A DNA stretch of 64,000 nt from Armillaria gallica (GCA_037576215.1 JBANDB010000003.1:6386001-6450000), one strand, 5' to 3'; shown: positions 31,982 through 44,055, counted from the stretch's first letter. Notes: generated by a model not told the origin, from the sequence alone. Program-made: numbers and translations.

Positions 31982-32928
31982 ATGCCCCCTTCACCATCTC
32001 AGGATATCCCTGTCGACGTCTTCTATGAAATTCTACTCCGATGCGGCGTCCAAGATCTTTGTTTTCTTTGGTTAAACTGCAGGCCAGTCTCTCGCAATTG
32101 CAAAGACGCGGTCGAACGCGTCTTTGTCACCAAGCATCTGAAAAAAACTTGGCTTCGCGTCGACACTGGTGCGAAACCGAGAACAGGTAGGCCGAATCAG
32201 CCCACGTTGTGCCCAACCTAGACTAACATGACACAGACGTAGAATTTCAGTTTTATCGTCTCGATACAGCCGACTCTACTCGTGCGATATTTGAATCTTA
32301 TCAATATAAAGATGGTATAGAAGAGGCGTTGAGGACCGGTCCTTCCCTCGAACGCCCGAACATGGTTATCCAGATCGGGCATGAGATCAACGACACGGTG
32401 CTACCAGACTTTCGATATCACTCTGATTCAGACTTGGATTTGAAGTTCGAGGTCAGTTTTGATTGGAAGAGAATGTATTGTCATTTCTTCCGAGAGATGA
32501 GGGAGGTACAGAGGAGGCTCGATGAACGCGTATGTGTCTTCCCAGTCATTGTTTTTGTGATTAACTAATGATGTTTTTAGCATGAAGTTATGGTTCCTTG
32601 GTTGAATGTCCGTTCTATGATGTTAGACATAGATGCAAGCAGGATTAGCCGTGATGTCCGTGGAGAAAGGATTAGGCGGAACGTACTGGAGAACGAGGGC
32701 AAGCAGGTGTATGGGGACTACCCTGGGTTCGAGAAACTTGAGCGAAAACGAGGCTTGGCTGAGTGGGAAGACGCGTATAGTGATGAGAGTGAAGCGGACG
32801 AGGACACCGATAAAGACGAGGAGGAGGAGGAGGAGGAGGAGGTCAGCGATTCTGACGCATCCCTAGAGATTGGTTCAGAGGAAGATAATGATGACTCTGA
32901 CACTGATGCATATGATGCTAGTGCTTGA
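31982..32928 (+). pseudogene. F-box-like protein, copy b (splice acceptor lost)
   Basis: Exon 1 (31982-32186) begins MPPSPSQDIPVDVFYEILLR and keeps the donor ACAG before GTAGGCCG. The stretch holding the intron 1 acceptor in the other copies (TTATTTTCTTACTAG) is deleted, about 20 nt, leaving a 38-nt pseudo-intron whose only AG would put exon 2 out of frame. Exon 2 ends at 32529, intron 2 (32530-32580) is intact, exon 3 is 32581-32928. The acidic tail has expanded to eight Glu codons (GAG repeat near 32818-32843), against three in copies a and c. Otherwise open. Confidence 0.55.
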
Positions 32929-34206
32929 ATATTAAGGACGCTCTTGTATAATTTCGTTATTACGATATGTAACTTTATTGACATTCTCTGACTGCTTAGC
33001 AGGCCAATAACAGCGCGTCAAGAATGAGCATCGACCGGCAATTTCCGGAACATCTCTGACTTGAACTCAATCCTCCATTTCATTATGCTTGCTTTTTCGC
33101 CTTACCAAGTGTTAATTGATCAAGCAGTTCTAATCCGTGCACGTTATCAAGCTCAAGCTCCAAGCTAATATACTAGTTCGATATAGGAATCCTATTAAGA
33201 ATGCTGGCCATCGACGCCTGAGGCACGTACCTAATCATGTCTTTTCATTCAACAATGTCTGAGTATTGTCCCTCTAAAGGCATTTCACGCAGTTTTCTCT
33301 TACGTATTTTCCTGTCCAGAATGTCTACCCATCTCTAGCAAACTCGCCAAGCTCTGAGGGGGTTCACAGCCGTCGCCACCAGATCCCGGCATTTCACCTT
33401 ACGTTCTTACCCTCACCTTGGTACACTATCCAGGGCATGCAAGCCACTCACGTCGTGCCAAGGATGCTGTACTTTCAGGCTTTACTCACCAGGCCCTCTC
33501 TCAAATCGGGAATTTGGAGGACGAGGGCTCCTGCTACAAGAGAGGCTATCACACACGAGAAGTGAAGGCAACTGAGCGGGCTGTAACATTCTGCAGTCAA
33601 CAAGGAGTGATGACCAGGAGACGAAGAGCATATCGTAGTCGTCGTGCGTGTCTAATCTCCTTTATCTACGAGTCCCGCTCATCTTTTCTTCAGGGCTTGA
33701 CATTTCGTTCGTTGAGCAGACACGTTCCAGCGTCGCCAACTCCTCATTGGTTCCCAAGACGTCCCAGAAATACGTTGGATTCCATGACTCTGAGGACTAC
33801 TTGCTATCTTCCCATGTTCGCACTCTGGCCTGCTCTCCAAAACGAATAACCCATCACCTGCTTCATTGACTAGCAAAGCTCCGCTAATTCCCTAATCCTC
33901 AATATTGACGCATGAAGGTCCTAGCCGAAGATGTCGACCGACTTCCACCAGAAAGATACCACTACCTCACGCAGTTCTATATGACAAAAAGTCGACTATT
34001 GTTCTCAGGGCCGAAGCGTCGGATTTCACACTCAATGGAGGCGTCTGTTCTGGGACCAGTGGATTGCGAAATGCGAGTCGAAAAGCCAAAGGAAGACTTG
34101 GGTACTAACGAAGAGTTGGGTAGTATCCGGAGAGACATGAAGAAATTCTCGGCCCGTCGCTTGGTAAGGGACTCATTTGGTCGATTTCTGCCCGTTTCTC
34201 ATATAC

Positions 34207-35597
34207 ATGCTCAGCTTCGCATCTTTTTCCAATATTCTCATCGAGCCAAACGCGCACGCTCGATGAGCTCGCTAGCAACGCACACTTTGTATAGCCCTTC
34301 TGGTCGGTGGCTATACAATGATGCTGAACGTAAGACCTTTTACCAAAAGTGGCTTGAACTGACAAGTTGATGTTGCAGAACGCGCCGCTAGATATACGCC
34401 ATTCAACGTGGAAGAAATAGCGTGCAAATCCATCAACGCTGGGCACTGCACCGCTTTTACCAAGATTGTAGAAGGTATGTGCAGCGTCTTTTATAGGTCC
34501 CGCCCTAATCATCCCTTCGCTAGGCTCCTATAATAAAATATCTCTCCTGGAATTGGACAACGTTTCTCATGTGATAACGCGCGTTCTTTCATCCATCGTC
34601 GGAAATGCACACCAGCGAAGTCGCCGCTATGGAATTCGTTTGCGAGAAGCTCGATAGCCACTATGCCCCCAAAGTACTTGCCTGGGACTCGTCTTCGTCG
34701 AATCCGGTTGCTTCACCCTTCATCCATCACGGAGTGTCCCACAAACCCACCTTTTCAGTCCTGTTGGTACCATATCAAGGGGGTACAAACAGATCATGCT
34801 ATGTCAGATATATGTTGGCTATAGTATTTATTCACCCTTCGGAAGGTTTCCAAACCAAAAACTTGCATTTCAAGGAGGATGCCAGCCCCGAGCTGCAGGA
34901 TCGACCATTGTATTTAAGCGACGAAGACAACCAGCGTCCAAGTATCCAGAAATACCGAATTGAACACATAGTTGGCAGAGAGTAGTGGCAGGGGGAGCGG
35001 AGGAATATGCAAGCCGATCGCGGTCCCTGTGCGTAAACATTCCAACCGGTTCTACTTAAATCTCCTGCTCATTCCTTCACAAGGGCCTGACATAGCTTCG
35101 TATATCACCACCGCCGCACGGCTCACGCAGGAATGTCTCCCTACATTCATACCAATTCACCCTTTGCTCGCTCCAGCCATCAGGACGTTCCCGAAATCCA
35201 TCGACTCCTCGAAAAGTGTATCGCCGTTGCTCCTCATCTGGCTGCCCCCGACTCCTCGTTATTGTTTTCCCTCTCACGCACCCTGATATGAGCACGTCAA
35301 ACATGCTCATCGAGAACCACGACAAGCCATCGATCACTTGCTTCCTCGACTGGCAAGGTGCCATCGTCTCTCCCGTTTTCATGCAGGCTTCAATACCAGC
35401 ACTTCTTGCCTACACCGACGACGTCTTCGAGCTTGACTGTGAAGGATGCGTACCGCCTCTTCCGGAAGACACTGACCAGCGCCCCTCGGATGAGCAGGAA
35501 TACTTCTGGCTCCACCAGAAGTTGCTATCTTGGTGTCCATTCTACCTCACCCATCTCAGATCTGGTGCCCATCCACGCTGCTGCATGGCGATACTAG
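34207..35597 (+). pseudogene. AIM9-like / APH-fold kinase, copy b (broken)
   Basis: Same architecture as copy a. The start ATG of exon 1 is ATA here (34203-34205). Exon 1 runs to GRWLYNDAE; intron 1 is 34330-34378; exon 2 (34379-34474) reads QRAARYTPFNVEEIACKSI, which fits AIM9 members closely; then intron, LELDNVSH, the shared two-base loss, SEVAAMEFVCEKL, APKVLAWDS, and a deletion of the segment that in copy a encodes MDLVRLSKHSKV. In the last exon GPDIASYITTAARLTQECL is followed by frame changes, then HPDMSTSNMLI and LDWQGAI. C-terminus truncated as in the other copies. Confidence 0.6.
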
Positions 35598-35939
35598 GCT
35601 TGATTGATGCAGACGGCACAAGTGACATCTCTGGAGACTAGGAACTACTTCCTCGCAGCAGATTTTCTCGTGATTAATGTGCGCGTCCTCCCAGTCGCTA
35701 ACACGCCCTCTCATGCACATAGCTTTAGCGTGCATCAGCCAACTGCGACTCTACAGTGAAAGTTTATCGCTTCATGTTCTCAGAGCGTTGAAACATCGGA
35801 TTCGAAGAAAACACATTGCTCGAGCGTATATTGTTTATCTTCCTTGGATTTGATTGGATATCCGACCCTCATCTTGATGGCTGTTTTCTGCAATGCGTAA
35901 ACTTCACCAACGTGCATCAACATGCCGGCCTTCTTGTCT

Positions 35940-36007
35940 TTTCTACCAGTCTATTGTAGTCTATTGGATATGCATAGTGCACCAGGTTCGAGTCCTGGGG
36001 GTGATAT
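35940..36007 (+). repeat. tRNA-like module, family F1 (tandem junction)
   Basis: TTTCTACC; A box TAGTCTATTGG; T-arm CCAGG-TTCGAGT-CCTGG 35982-35998; TTTT 36028-36031. The two large units meet here. Confidence 0.6.
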
Positions 36008-36203
36008 CACGAAATATGCCCACACAATTTTGACAACCGAGGCAGGCTGATAGCATTATGGTCCATGACTGGTGTTTGGCGCGTCGTATCATTCCTCTCT
36101 CTCCAACTTTGACTTATCAAGTTTTAGTAGGAAAGGCTCTAACACTTCGTTTGAATTTAGACGCGCTCGTATTGCTTCCAACTACCACATGAAGGAGTGG
36201 GAG

Positions 36204-36234
36204 TGCGGCCCCAACACGTTCGATTCGTGGAGGA
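36204..36234 (+). repeat. tRNA-like module, family F2
   Basis: CACG-TTCGATT-CGTG 36215-36229. Beyond it this copy continues with array sequence, while 12624 and 56018 continue with the metacaspase flank. Confidence 0.5.
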
Positions 36235-36616
36235 GGAGGTTGCGTTGCAGATGCGGTAGGCTTTTCTAATTTCTTCCTTTTTTCTGTCACGCCATTACAC
36301 TTCAAGCTTCAAGGAGGAAGATGGAAAGGGCTGGTGTCTTCTGCAAGGGTTGTGATTCAACTTGGCATATGCCCTCCTCGGGGTGCAGCTCTCCCAAATA
36401 TGACGTCCTTCCTCGGGAACGTCATTCTTCCCTTCCCGCTTGTCTGCCTCTTCGCAGAGACCGTCTTGATGGATGTTCAAGTTCAAGTCCTCTTGCATTC
36501 CACCTTTGGCAGTGTACCTCCTTTGGCTTGGGGGAGAAGTTTGCGGGGGACGAGAATAGCATACCTCTCGACGTGCATGCCATCACTGCAAACACCGGCT
36601 ACTACGACTACCCCCG

Positions 36617-36670
36617 TAGCCTAGTCGAACTGTATAATCATGTACCAGGCTCGACTCCTGGAGGTGAAAT
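36617..36670 (+). repeat. tRNA-like module, family F3
   Basis: A-box position TAGCCTAGTCG; T-arm CCAGG-CTCGACT-CCTGG (36645-36661), first loop base changed. Confidence 0.5.
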
Positions 36671-36835
36671 TGTCGTATCATTACATCTCTTCTTTTGGTC
36701 TGAATACCTCGCCCGCGTCCACATTTTCATTATTCTTCCCACAAACTCGTGCCAATGTCCTGACACTCTCGTCCATCTTGCAATTGGGCTGCTTTAGTCA
36801 AGTTCTTTACAAAAGTGAAAGTTCTGTCCACGGTA

Positions 36836-36883
36836 TGGTCTAAGGAGACAAGAGACAATGTACACGTTCGATTCGTGTGGTGG
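36836..36883 (+). repeat. tRNA-like module, family F4
   Basis: A box TGGTCTAAGGA; T-arm ACACG-TTCGATT-CGTGT 36862-36878; TTTTT downstream. Confidence 0.55.
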
Positions 36884-37329
36884 TCTTGGTGCGCTCTTGG
36901 ATTTCAAATTTTTCTGTGCTGCGCCTACATTGCACTGCTTTTTATGCATATAAATTCTTATGAATAGAAAATTTTCTATATTCTTCGCTAGAACGAAAAT
37001 CTTTAGCCAGTGGCTGTGTTTCGACGTTCGGCCCGACCGTTTTTCGTCTAGCTTTTGGCTACCTTCAGCATCGCACCACACCCGCGTCGTGCGCCGCATT
37101 TTAGCGTGTTCCAAAAGGTGGTTTAGCTCATTTTGGCTTATCCGAGGGCCCCGGATACCGACTATTTGTCCTCCACCCGCCTCGTTTGGGGTGCCTGTCG
37201 ACTCCTCAGCGCCGCCCGATGCAATTGCCCACGCCGGTAGTTGAACTGTGCCTGCTATTGCCTCCACACGCCAATCTCATACATCAAGAATACCACGGGA
37301 TCGTATCCATCAGTCGGACCGCAATCCCA

Positions 37330-37640
37330 CAACGACAACGGCGATGACAGGACGGCGAAGTAGACTTTGAGCACAAGGGAGGGACAAGGCTACGGGGGAC
37401 AGAAGGTTACGGAGGAACGAATGGGAGATGTCGAACAACGCGCCTTTGGGCATCGACTACCATCCCTTTGACATGATAGACGACACCAAGACGCGAGTGC
37501 CAATGGCCTACCCAAGCCTAGCCCTCTAACAAGGAGAACTCTTTGGTTTAGGTCTCGGCCCACCCCCACCGGAATACAGCCGCACCTCCCATACGCTGGA
37601 CGACTACTGGTACTATTGCATCCCCACCTAGTGTCAGGGA
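37330..37640 (+). repeat. Repeat body segment K
   Basis: K landmarks present; counterpart of 18.9-19.1 kb in unit I, with several small deletions. Confidence 0.45.
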
Positions 37641-37809
37641 GCATGTCTGTGCATACAACAGCCCACCGCGCGCGGCCTTACATTTTGTACTAGATGGGTT
37701 TTACTACGAAACATCATCGATCATCAGTGAGCGTCCTTCGTTCTTCTTCCCGCACACTCGTGATATCATGACACACTCGTCTTCCTAGCACATCCCAGAA
37801 GTGAAAATC

Positions 37810-37869
37810 CCATCCACATTATAGTCTAACGACCCAAAAGTCAGTGCACGCGTTCGATTCGTGGGGTGG
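37810..37869 (+). repeat. tRNA-like module, family F4b
   Basis: CCATCC/GGGTGG; TAGTCTAACGA; GAC..GTC; CGCG-TTCGATT-CGTG; T6 downstream. Confidence 0.6.
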
Positions 37870-38152
37870 TACTTGGTGATATAGCGGAGTGTTTTTTCTG
37901 CTCTGTACTCCTTGTTTTGAGTTCTTTCTTGTTCGCAAGGCCTCGCGTGTATCACATCCACGGATACCCATAAACCGACGCTCGTCGCGAGCTATATCAC
38001 CTCATCCTGGTTTTGGCGACGATCCTTCCAGCTCGAAACACCGGTGAACTGCTGACTAACAAACTCACCTCTCTAGAGAGATGGGTCATTTGATTTGACG
38101 TACGAGAGAGAAGATATGTATTATCCTTGACACGTCCCCCCAACCCAGTTAA

Positions 38153-38203
38153 TTCGACCAGTGGTTATGCATAAAGCACTGGGTTCGATTCCCAGAGGTC
38201 GAG
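38153..38203 (+). repeat. tRNA-like module, family F9 (reference copy, fully paired)
   Basis: A 51-nt tRNA-like unit. TTCGACC (38153-38159) pairs over seven positions with GGTCGAG (38197-38203), counting one T-G. Then AGTGGTTATGC as in a D loop, TGC-ATAAA-GCA mini-hairpin, and T-arm CTGGG-TTCGATT-CCCAG (38179-38195). There is no anticodon arm of normal size. Confidence 0.65.
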
Positions 38204-38382
38204 TTCCGAGTCGGTCCACATTTTTAATGTGACCACAATGCTCCTCCACTGCGTCCGAACAAAGCGTATACCAAATTGAAAACGACTAAGTATGTTCTCT
38301 CCGCGTGCTGACATTCCTTCTGACTTTGCATTGCAACTGTCTCTTTCACGCATCACCCCACCTGGGATTCATAGACCGCTTC

Positions 38383-38435
38383 GTCTAACCACTTGAACAG
38401 ACGGATACACCTGGTTCGAGTCCTGGAGGTGGATT
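38383..38435 (+). repeat. tRNA-like module, family F7
   Basis: GTCTAACCACTTG; CCTGG-TTCGAGT-CCTGG (38410-38426), central stem pair mismatched. Confidence 0.45.
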
Positions 38436-38574
38436 GTATATTGAATGCGGTTGCCACATGCTTTTATAATTTTCACGCTTACCAGAATCCCCCACGGAGC
38501 ATACTAGAATGACGACAGGTTCAAGTCTGGCAAGTTGGACGTTCATTTCGACTATCATGTTGTTTACATGAATG

Positions 38575-38618
38575 TCCCACTGGCATGGCCAAGTGCAGGT
38601 TCGAGTCCTGGGGGTGGG
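38575..38618 (+). repeat. tRNA-like module, family F8
   Basis: A box TGGCCAAGTGC, closer to consensus than the other F8 copies; CAGG-TTCGAGT-CCTG 38596-38610; five extra bases before the A box. Confidence 0.5.
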
Positions 38619-39120
38619 GTTACTAAAGGATTCACTGAATTTTTTGGGTAGTATTACTAACGCTCGATTTTCCGGTCTGACCGTCTAGGCAAGGTTCGAG
38701 CGCTATCGATCGCAGAGGCGAAAGGTCGTTGAATGGAGATGGCCGGTGTTTTGTAGCGCTCGCTTTCGTCCAGCGTTAACTCAGCACGAGGATCGCAGGC
38801 GTCTCAAGCTGGTGTTTAGTAGCTCGGCCCGGATATCAAAGCATGGATAGGATTCAACGCAGCGCAACGAAGGACAGCGTGTTAATTCATGGAGCGGCCG
38901 AGAGCTCGGAGTTCTCATTGCTCTCATCCTCTCTTTCTGATTTCGGGAGGTACAAGTTCTGTATGTTATATGTCCGAATGCTGGATGCACAGAAGGTAGC
39001 TGAATGCCTGCTAGGGAATGAGGACCTCTCTTGTAAACATTTGAATAACGATCCACCTCGGGCACTGACACAGTCCCATTCCTGTCGCCCGACTACGATC
39101 CCAGTGTGTGGGCAGACCCG

Positions 39121-39705
39121 TCACGGCAACATGCAGCAGAATGAGAACTGGGAGGCGCGATAGGGGTTAAGTTTAGATTTACATACACCTAATGGATGCC
39201 AATGAGAAGGGAGCTCCGGAGATAATGTTGATACTGACCTGAGCAGTGTCCTTGTACAGCATGAGGCCCTCGAGATATTTGAGTTCCTTGCTGAGTATCT
39301 CCGCGCCAGCATAGTCCTTATCCTCAAATTTCTCGTGTGGTTCTAGAGCACAATCACGAAGTCGCAGTCAACGGAAATGGGACACGCGAACTTGACATTC
39401 GATTTCCTTGCTGGATATCTCGACGACCTTTGCATGGATGCTCCTCGTCTTCCTGGGTGTGGTTCGAATAGCGTAAGGTCCACGTCGTATTTAATGGAAA
39501 TGGGACACGCGAACCATTGGAGATGGCGGACGGTGTTGATCAGGACGTACACGACGAGGCCTGCTCGTAGGTTCATGATAGTAGCGTGCGCAGTTGTCCA
39601 TTGGTAGCTGACGGTATCGACACGGGGTGTAATCACGGTGCCTTCGCATTCACTGGGAAGGTTCCCATGGGCCCGTCTCCATGTTCGAGTCTGTAGGAGA
39701 ATCAA
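39121..39705 (-). other. Degenerate minus-strand frame family U, copy 3
   Basis: Longest open piece 39343-39705 reads SYQWTTAHATIMNLRAGLVV and RHLQWFACPISIKYDVDLTL, then FACPISVDCDFVIVL. A break near 39330 removes the HTPKDEDKD segment. Confidence 0.3.
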
Positions 39706-40059
39706 GGAGTGGAATGATTCCGCACGAGCTGTCGCCGATATATTTCTTCGCCGTCTTGGACGAGCATGACGTTGGCTTGTTAAGTAACAGAGTAAGTAGA
39801 CAAGAACTTAAGCCAGTGGCTGTGTTTCGAATCGAGTGACGCATTCTTGGTGACTGACTATCGTCTCTTGGCTACCTTCGCTCAGCATCTCACCACATCC
39901 GTATCGTGCACCAAATTTTCTCGGGATTTGTGTATCCAAAAAGGTGGTTTGCTTAAATTTGCTTATCCGGCGACCCCAAGAGCCCCGGATTGCGACTATT
40001 ATGCCAGGGATCGCATATAAGGTGCCACCTTGCAGCGGGAGGATACTTGGACCGCAATC

Positions 40060-40380
40060 CCGGCCAAAACGACAATGACGATGGCGATGACAGGATGGTG
40101 GACACTTTGGACACTTTGAGCACAAGGGAGGGACACGGTTGGGACAAGGCTACGGGGCAGAGGGAAGGGATGCCAGAAAGTTACGGAGGAACGAATGGGA
40201 GATGTCGAACAACGCGCCTTTGGGCTTCGACTACCATCCCTTGGACATGATAGACAACACCAGGACGATGGAGACGCGAGTGCCAATGGCCCACCCCACC
40301 CGAATCAATGTTGGCCCGTCCACCACGCGTCCCTACTGGATCCAACACCTCCCATATACTGGACGACCTAGTACTTGGAC
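40060..40380 (+). repeat. Repeat body segment K
   Basis: Counterpart of 21.65-21.96 kb, joined in the same way to the APH fragment on its right. Confidence 0.45.
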
Positions 40381-41020
40381 CCATAGTTGACAGGGAATGG
40401 TGGCGGGGAGAGCGGAGGAATATGCAAGCCGATCGCGGTCCCTGTGCGTAAACATTCCAACTAGTTCCACTTAAATCCCGTGCTCATTCCTTCACAAGGG
40501 CCTGACATAACCTCGTATATCACCGCCGCTGCACGTCTCGTGCAGGAATGTCTCTCTCTCGGCATTGATACCAATTCACCCTTTGCTCGCTCCAGCCATC
40601 AAGACGTTCCCGAAATCCATCGACTCCTCGAAAAATGTTTAGCCGTTGCTCCTATCTGGCTCCCCCAAACTCGTTATTGTCTCCCCTTCTCGCGCACCCT
40701 GATATGAGCGGGTCAAACATGCTCATCGAGAACCACGAGAAGCCACCGATCACTTGCTTCCTCGACTGGCAAGGTGCCATCGTCTCTCCCGTCTTCATGC
40801 AGGCGTCCATACCAGCACTTCTTGCCTACACCGACGGCGTCTTCGAGCTAGACTCTGAAGGATGCGTACCGCCTCTTCCAGAAGACACTGACTAGCGCCC
40901 CTCGGATGAGCATGAATATCTCTGGCTGCACCAGAAGTTGCTATCCCGGTGTCCATTCTACCTCACCCCTTCTACCAATTCTCGTGCCCGTCCACGCTAC
41001 TGCATGGCGGTACCAGGTTT
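40374..41020 (+). pseudogene. AIM9-like / APH-fold, 3' fragment 2
   Basis: Starts at the same TTGGACCCATAG junction as fragment 1. Last exon: GPDITSYITAAARLVQECLS, HPDMSGSNMLI and LDWQGAI keep the HxDxxxxN and DWQ residues that fragment 1 lost. Breaks: a frame change around 40660 and TAG at 40893, where the other copies have CAG after LPEDTD. 3' end fused to array at the common point. Confidence 0.6.
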
Positions 41021-41367
41021 GAATGACGCAGATGGCACAAATGACACCTCCGGGGACGAGGAACAAAACAACTTCCTTAGCAGATTTTCTCTCGATTAAT
41101 GTGCGCGTCCTCCCAGTCGCCATTATGTTTCACACGCCCTCTCATGCACATAGCTTTAGCGTGCATCCGCCAACTTCGACTCTACAATGAAAGTTTATCG
41201 CTTCATGTTCTCAGAGCATTGAAACATAGGATTCGAAGAAAACACATTGCTCGGGCGTATATTGTCAATTTGTTTGGATTTGATTGGATGTCCGACTCTC
41301 ATCGATGGCTATTTTCTGCAATGCGTAAACTTCACCAACGTGCACCAATATGTCGGCCTTCTTGTCT

Positions 41368-41435
41368 TTTCTACCAGCCTATCGTAGCCTATTGGATATG
41401 CATAATGCACCAGGTTCGAGTCCTGGGGGTGAAAT
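41368..41435 (+). repeat. tRNA-like module, family F1
   Basis: TTTCTACC; TAGCCTATTGG 41385-41395; GCA-TAA-TGC; CCAGG-TTCGAGT-CCTGG 41410-41426; TTTTT 41454-41458. Confidence 0.6.
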
Positions 41436-41653
41436 CGTATATACCCATGTCACTTTTTGACAATCAAGGCCGGCTGAACAAACGGTAACATGGCTGGTGT
41501 TTAGTATGTCGTATCATTCCTCCCTCTCCAACTTTGACTCGTCAACTTTTAGTAGGAAAGGGTCTGACACTTCGTTTGAATGTAGACGCGCTCGTCCGTC
41601 CATTGTTGGCTACTTTTCCGACACTTGTATCCACCACACGGCGAAGCGGGAGT

Positions 41654-41683
41654 GCGGCCCCGACAGGTTCAATTCATGCAGGA
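41654..41683 (+). repeat. tRNA-like module, family F2, eroded
   Basis: CAGG-TTCAATT-CATG (41664-41678): loop and stem both mutated. Confidence 0.35.
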
Positions 41684-42019
41684 GGTTGTTTCGTTGCAGA
41701 TGCAGTCTTTTTTCTAATTTTTTCCCTCTTCTCCTACGCCGGACTCACTTGAATTACACTTGCAGGAGGAAGAAGGGAAAGCCTAGTGTCTGTTCAGCCC
41801 GCCATTATTCTGCACGGGTTGTGGTTCGAGCTGGCAGATACCCTCCTTGGGGTGCAGCTCTCTCAAATATGATACTTCCACGACGTCCGGTCCGGGTGTC
41901 ATCGCGTCTCCAGCACACCCGCTTTGGCTTGGAGGGATCACGGCAAGGAGAATCCAGCTGCCTTGAGAAGGGGCAGCCCTCTCGACGTGCCAGCATCTGC
42001 CTACTACGACTACCCTCAG

Positions 42020-42073
42020 TAGCCTAGCGGAACTGCATAACCACGTACCAGGTTCGACTCCTGGAGGTGAATT
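42020..42073 (+). repeat. tRNA-like module, family F3
   Basis: A box TAGCCTAGCGG; CCAGG-TTCGACT-CCTGG 42048-42064. Confidence 0.55.
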
Positions 42074-42227
42074 TGTCCTGGTGTTCCATCTTTTCTTTTG
42101 TCAGAGTTGCGATACATCGCCCACGCCATCCACTTTCTCATTCACTCTCGTGCCAATATCCTGACTCCCTTCGTCTTGCAGTTGGGCCGCCTCGGTAGAG
42201 TTCTAAGTGAAAGCTCTGTCCATGTCA

Positions 42228-42278
42228 TAGTCTAACGGCGAGATAAGAGTCAGTGCACACGTTCGATCCGTGTGGTGG
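42228..42278 (+). repeat. tRNA-like module, family F4
   Basis: A box TAGTCTAACGG (42228-42238), ACACG-TTCGATC-CGTGT 42257-42273; TTTTT downstream. Confidence 0.55.
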
Positions 42279-42729
42279 TCTTTATATGTTCTTGCAAGTT
42301 TGAAATTTTTCTGTGCTGCACCTACAATATTTTCTTTTGAACCGAAAGTTTTTTATCTTTTCCCTGCTGGAACGAAAACAATGAACATGTTTAGCCAGTG
42401 GCTGTGTCCCGACAGTCAGGTCCGAGTCGCCCGACAGTTTTTCGTCTCAGCTGCCATGGATCGCTTGGTTACCTTCGCTCAGCATCTCACCACACCCGTA
42501 TCGTGCACCAAGTTTTCTCGGGATTGCTGTATTCCAAAAGGTGGTTTAGATAATTTTGGCTTGTCTGGTGGCGAATAGCGACTGTTTAACAGTACACCGT
42601 TGACGGCTCGATGACTGCCCACCCTACACCCCATCCACACGCCAATCTTATACATCAAGAATGCCAGGGGTTCGCATATGGGGGCACTCAGACCGCAATC
42701 CCAGTGAAAACGACAATGACGATGGTCAG

Positions 42730-43090
42730 AACTGCGACAGGACGGCGGAGTAGACTTTGAGCGCAAGGGAGAAACATGGTTGGCAATGCTACGGAGCGGA
42801 GGGCAGGGATGGTCAGTAGGTTATGGAGGAACGAATGGGAGATGTCGAACAACGCGCCTTTGAGCATCGACTACTGGCATGATAGACGACACCAAGACGA
42901 CGGAGATGCGAGTGCCAATGGGACCCACTGCTGCCACCTCCTTTCTGCCGTCTTTCCGATGTTGTACTAGTAGCCGCTCAATGGCCCGTCCATCCCGCGT
43001 CTCGACTGCATCCAGCACCTCCCATAGTACACTAGACGACTACGAGTACTATCGGATCCCCACCCCGTTTTCGGATCCATCCCAGCGGCC
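42730..43090 (+). repeat. Repeat body segment K with right flank
   Basis: Near-identical to 24.27-24.66 kb apart from short indels. Confidence 0.45.
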
Positions 43091-43302
43091 ATGCTACTGG
43101 TGCGTCTGGTGCATTAGCGTCAGGAAGCTTATCTGTGCATACAACAGCCCACCGCACGCACTCGGCTGTGGGCCTTACATTTTGTACTAGATGGGTTTTA
43201 CTACGAAACATCATCCACGCGCGTCCTTCGTTCTTCTTCCCCGCACAGTCGTGATACATAGCATGGCACTCTCGTCCTCCTAGCCTTGATATAGTGAACA
43301 TC

Positions 43303-43362
43303 CCATCCACATTATAGTCTAACGACATAAAAGTCAGTGCACGCGTTCGATTCGTGGGGTGG
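43303..43362 (+). repeat. tRNA-like module, family F4b
   Basis: CCATCC/GGGTGG; TAGTCTAACGA 43315-43325; GAC-ATAAAA-GTC; CGCG-TTCGATT-CGTG 43342-43356; T6. Confidence 0.6.
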
Positions 43363-43650
43363 TACTTGGTGATAGTATCGTAGAGTGTTTTTTCTGCTCT
43401 GTACCCCTTGTTTCTTGTTCGCAAGGGCCGCTGTATCACACCCACACTCCTCGGATAAGGTGCAGCAAATTGTCCATAAACCGACGCTCGCCGCGAGCTA
43501 TTTAGATTATATTACCTCATCCTGGTTTTGGCGATAGCCCTTCCGCTACTCGAAGTATCGGTGAACTGCTGACTAACAAACTCACCTCTCTCTGAGAAAT
43601 TGACGTACGAGAGAGGATGTGCATTATTCTTGACACGTCCCCCCAACCCA

Positions 43651-43697
43651 GATAGTGGGTATGCATAAAGCACTGGGTTCGATTCCCAGAGGTTGAG
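43651..43697 (+). repeat. tRNA-like module, family F9, 5' end lost
   Basis: CTGGG-TTCGATT-CCCAG 43673-43689; same 5' loss and GGTTGAG drift as at 25.2 kb. Confidence 0.5.
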
Positions 43698-43836
43698 TTT
43701 TTCAGTAAGCCGGTCCACATTTTTATGATGCTCCTCCACTGCGTCCGAACGAAGCGTATACCTCTCTGCTTGCTGACATTCCTTCTGGCTTAGTCTCTTT
43801 AACGCATCACGCCACCTGAGATTCATAGACCTCTTC

Positions 43837-43889
43837 GTCTAACCACTTGAACAGACGGATACACCGGGTTCGAGTCCTGGAGGTGGATT
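43837..43889 (+). repeat. tRNA-like module, family F7
   Basis: GTCTAACCACTTG; CCGGG-TTCGAGT-CCTGG 43864-43880. Confidence 0.5.
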
Positions 43890-44055
43890 CAATATTGTGG
43901 TTTGATGCATGCTTTTATAAATTTCATGCCTACCGGAACCCCCTCTATTGAACGGAGCGGCGTTGTGCATACTAGAATGACGGCAAGTTACATCCAGCAT
44001 CGGTTGTCTGGCAACTTAAACGTTCCTTCCGACTGTCATGTTGTTAACACGAATG

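Larger units (their letters stand above)
17500..35980 (+). repeat. Large tandem unit I (about 18.5 kb)
   Basis: Module spacing and order match unit II with offsets drifting from 18351 to 19766 bases (for example 22979/41410, 24874/43342, 30441/49442, 35982/55741), which identifies a head-to-tail duplication with small indels. Contains APH fragment, F-box copy b and APH copy b. Confidence 0.65.
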
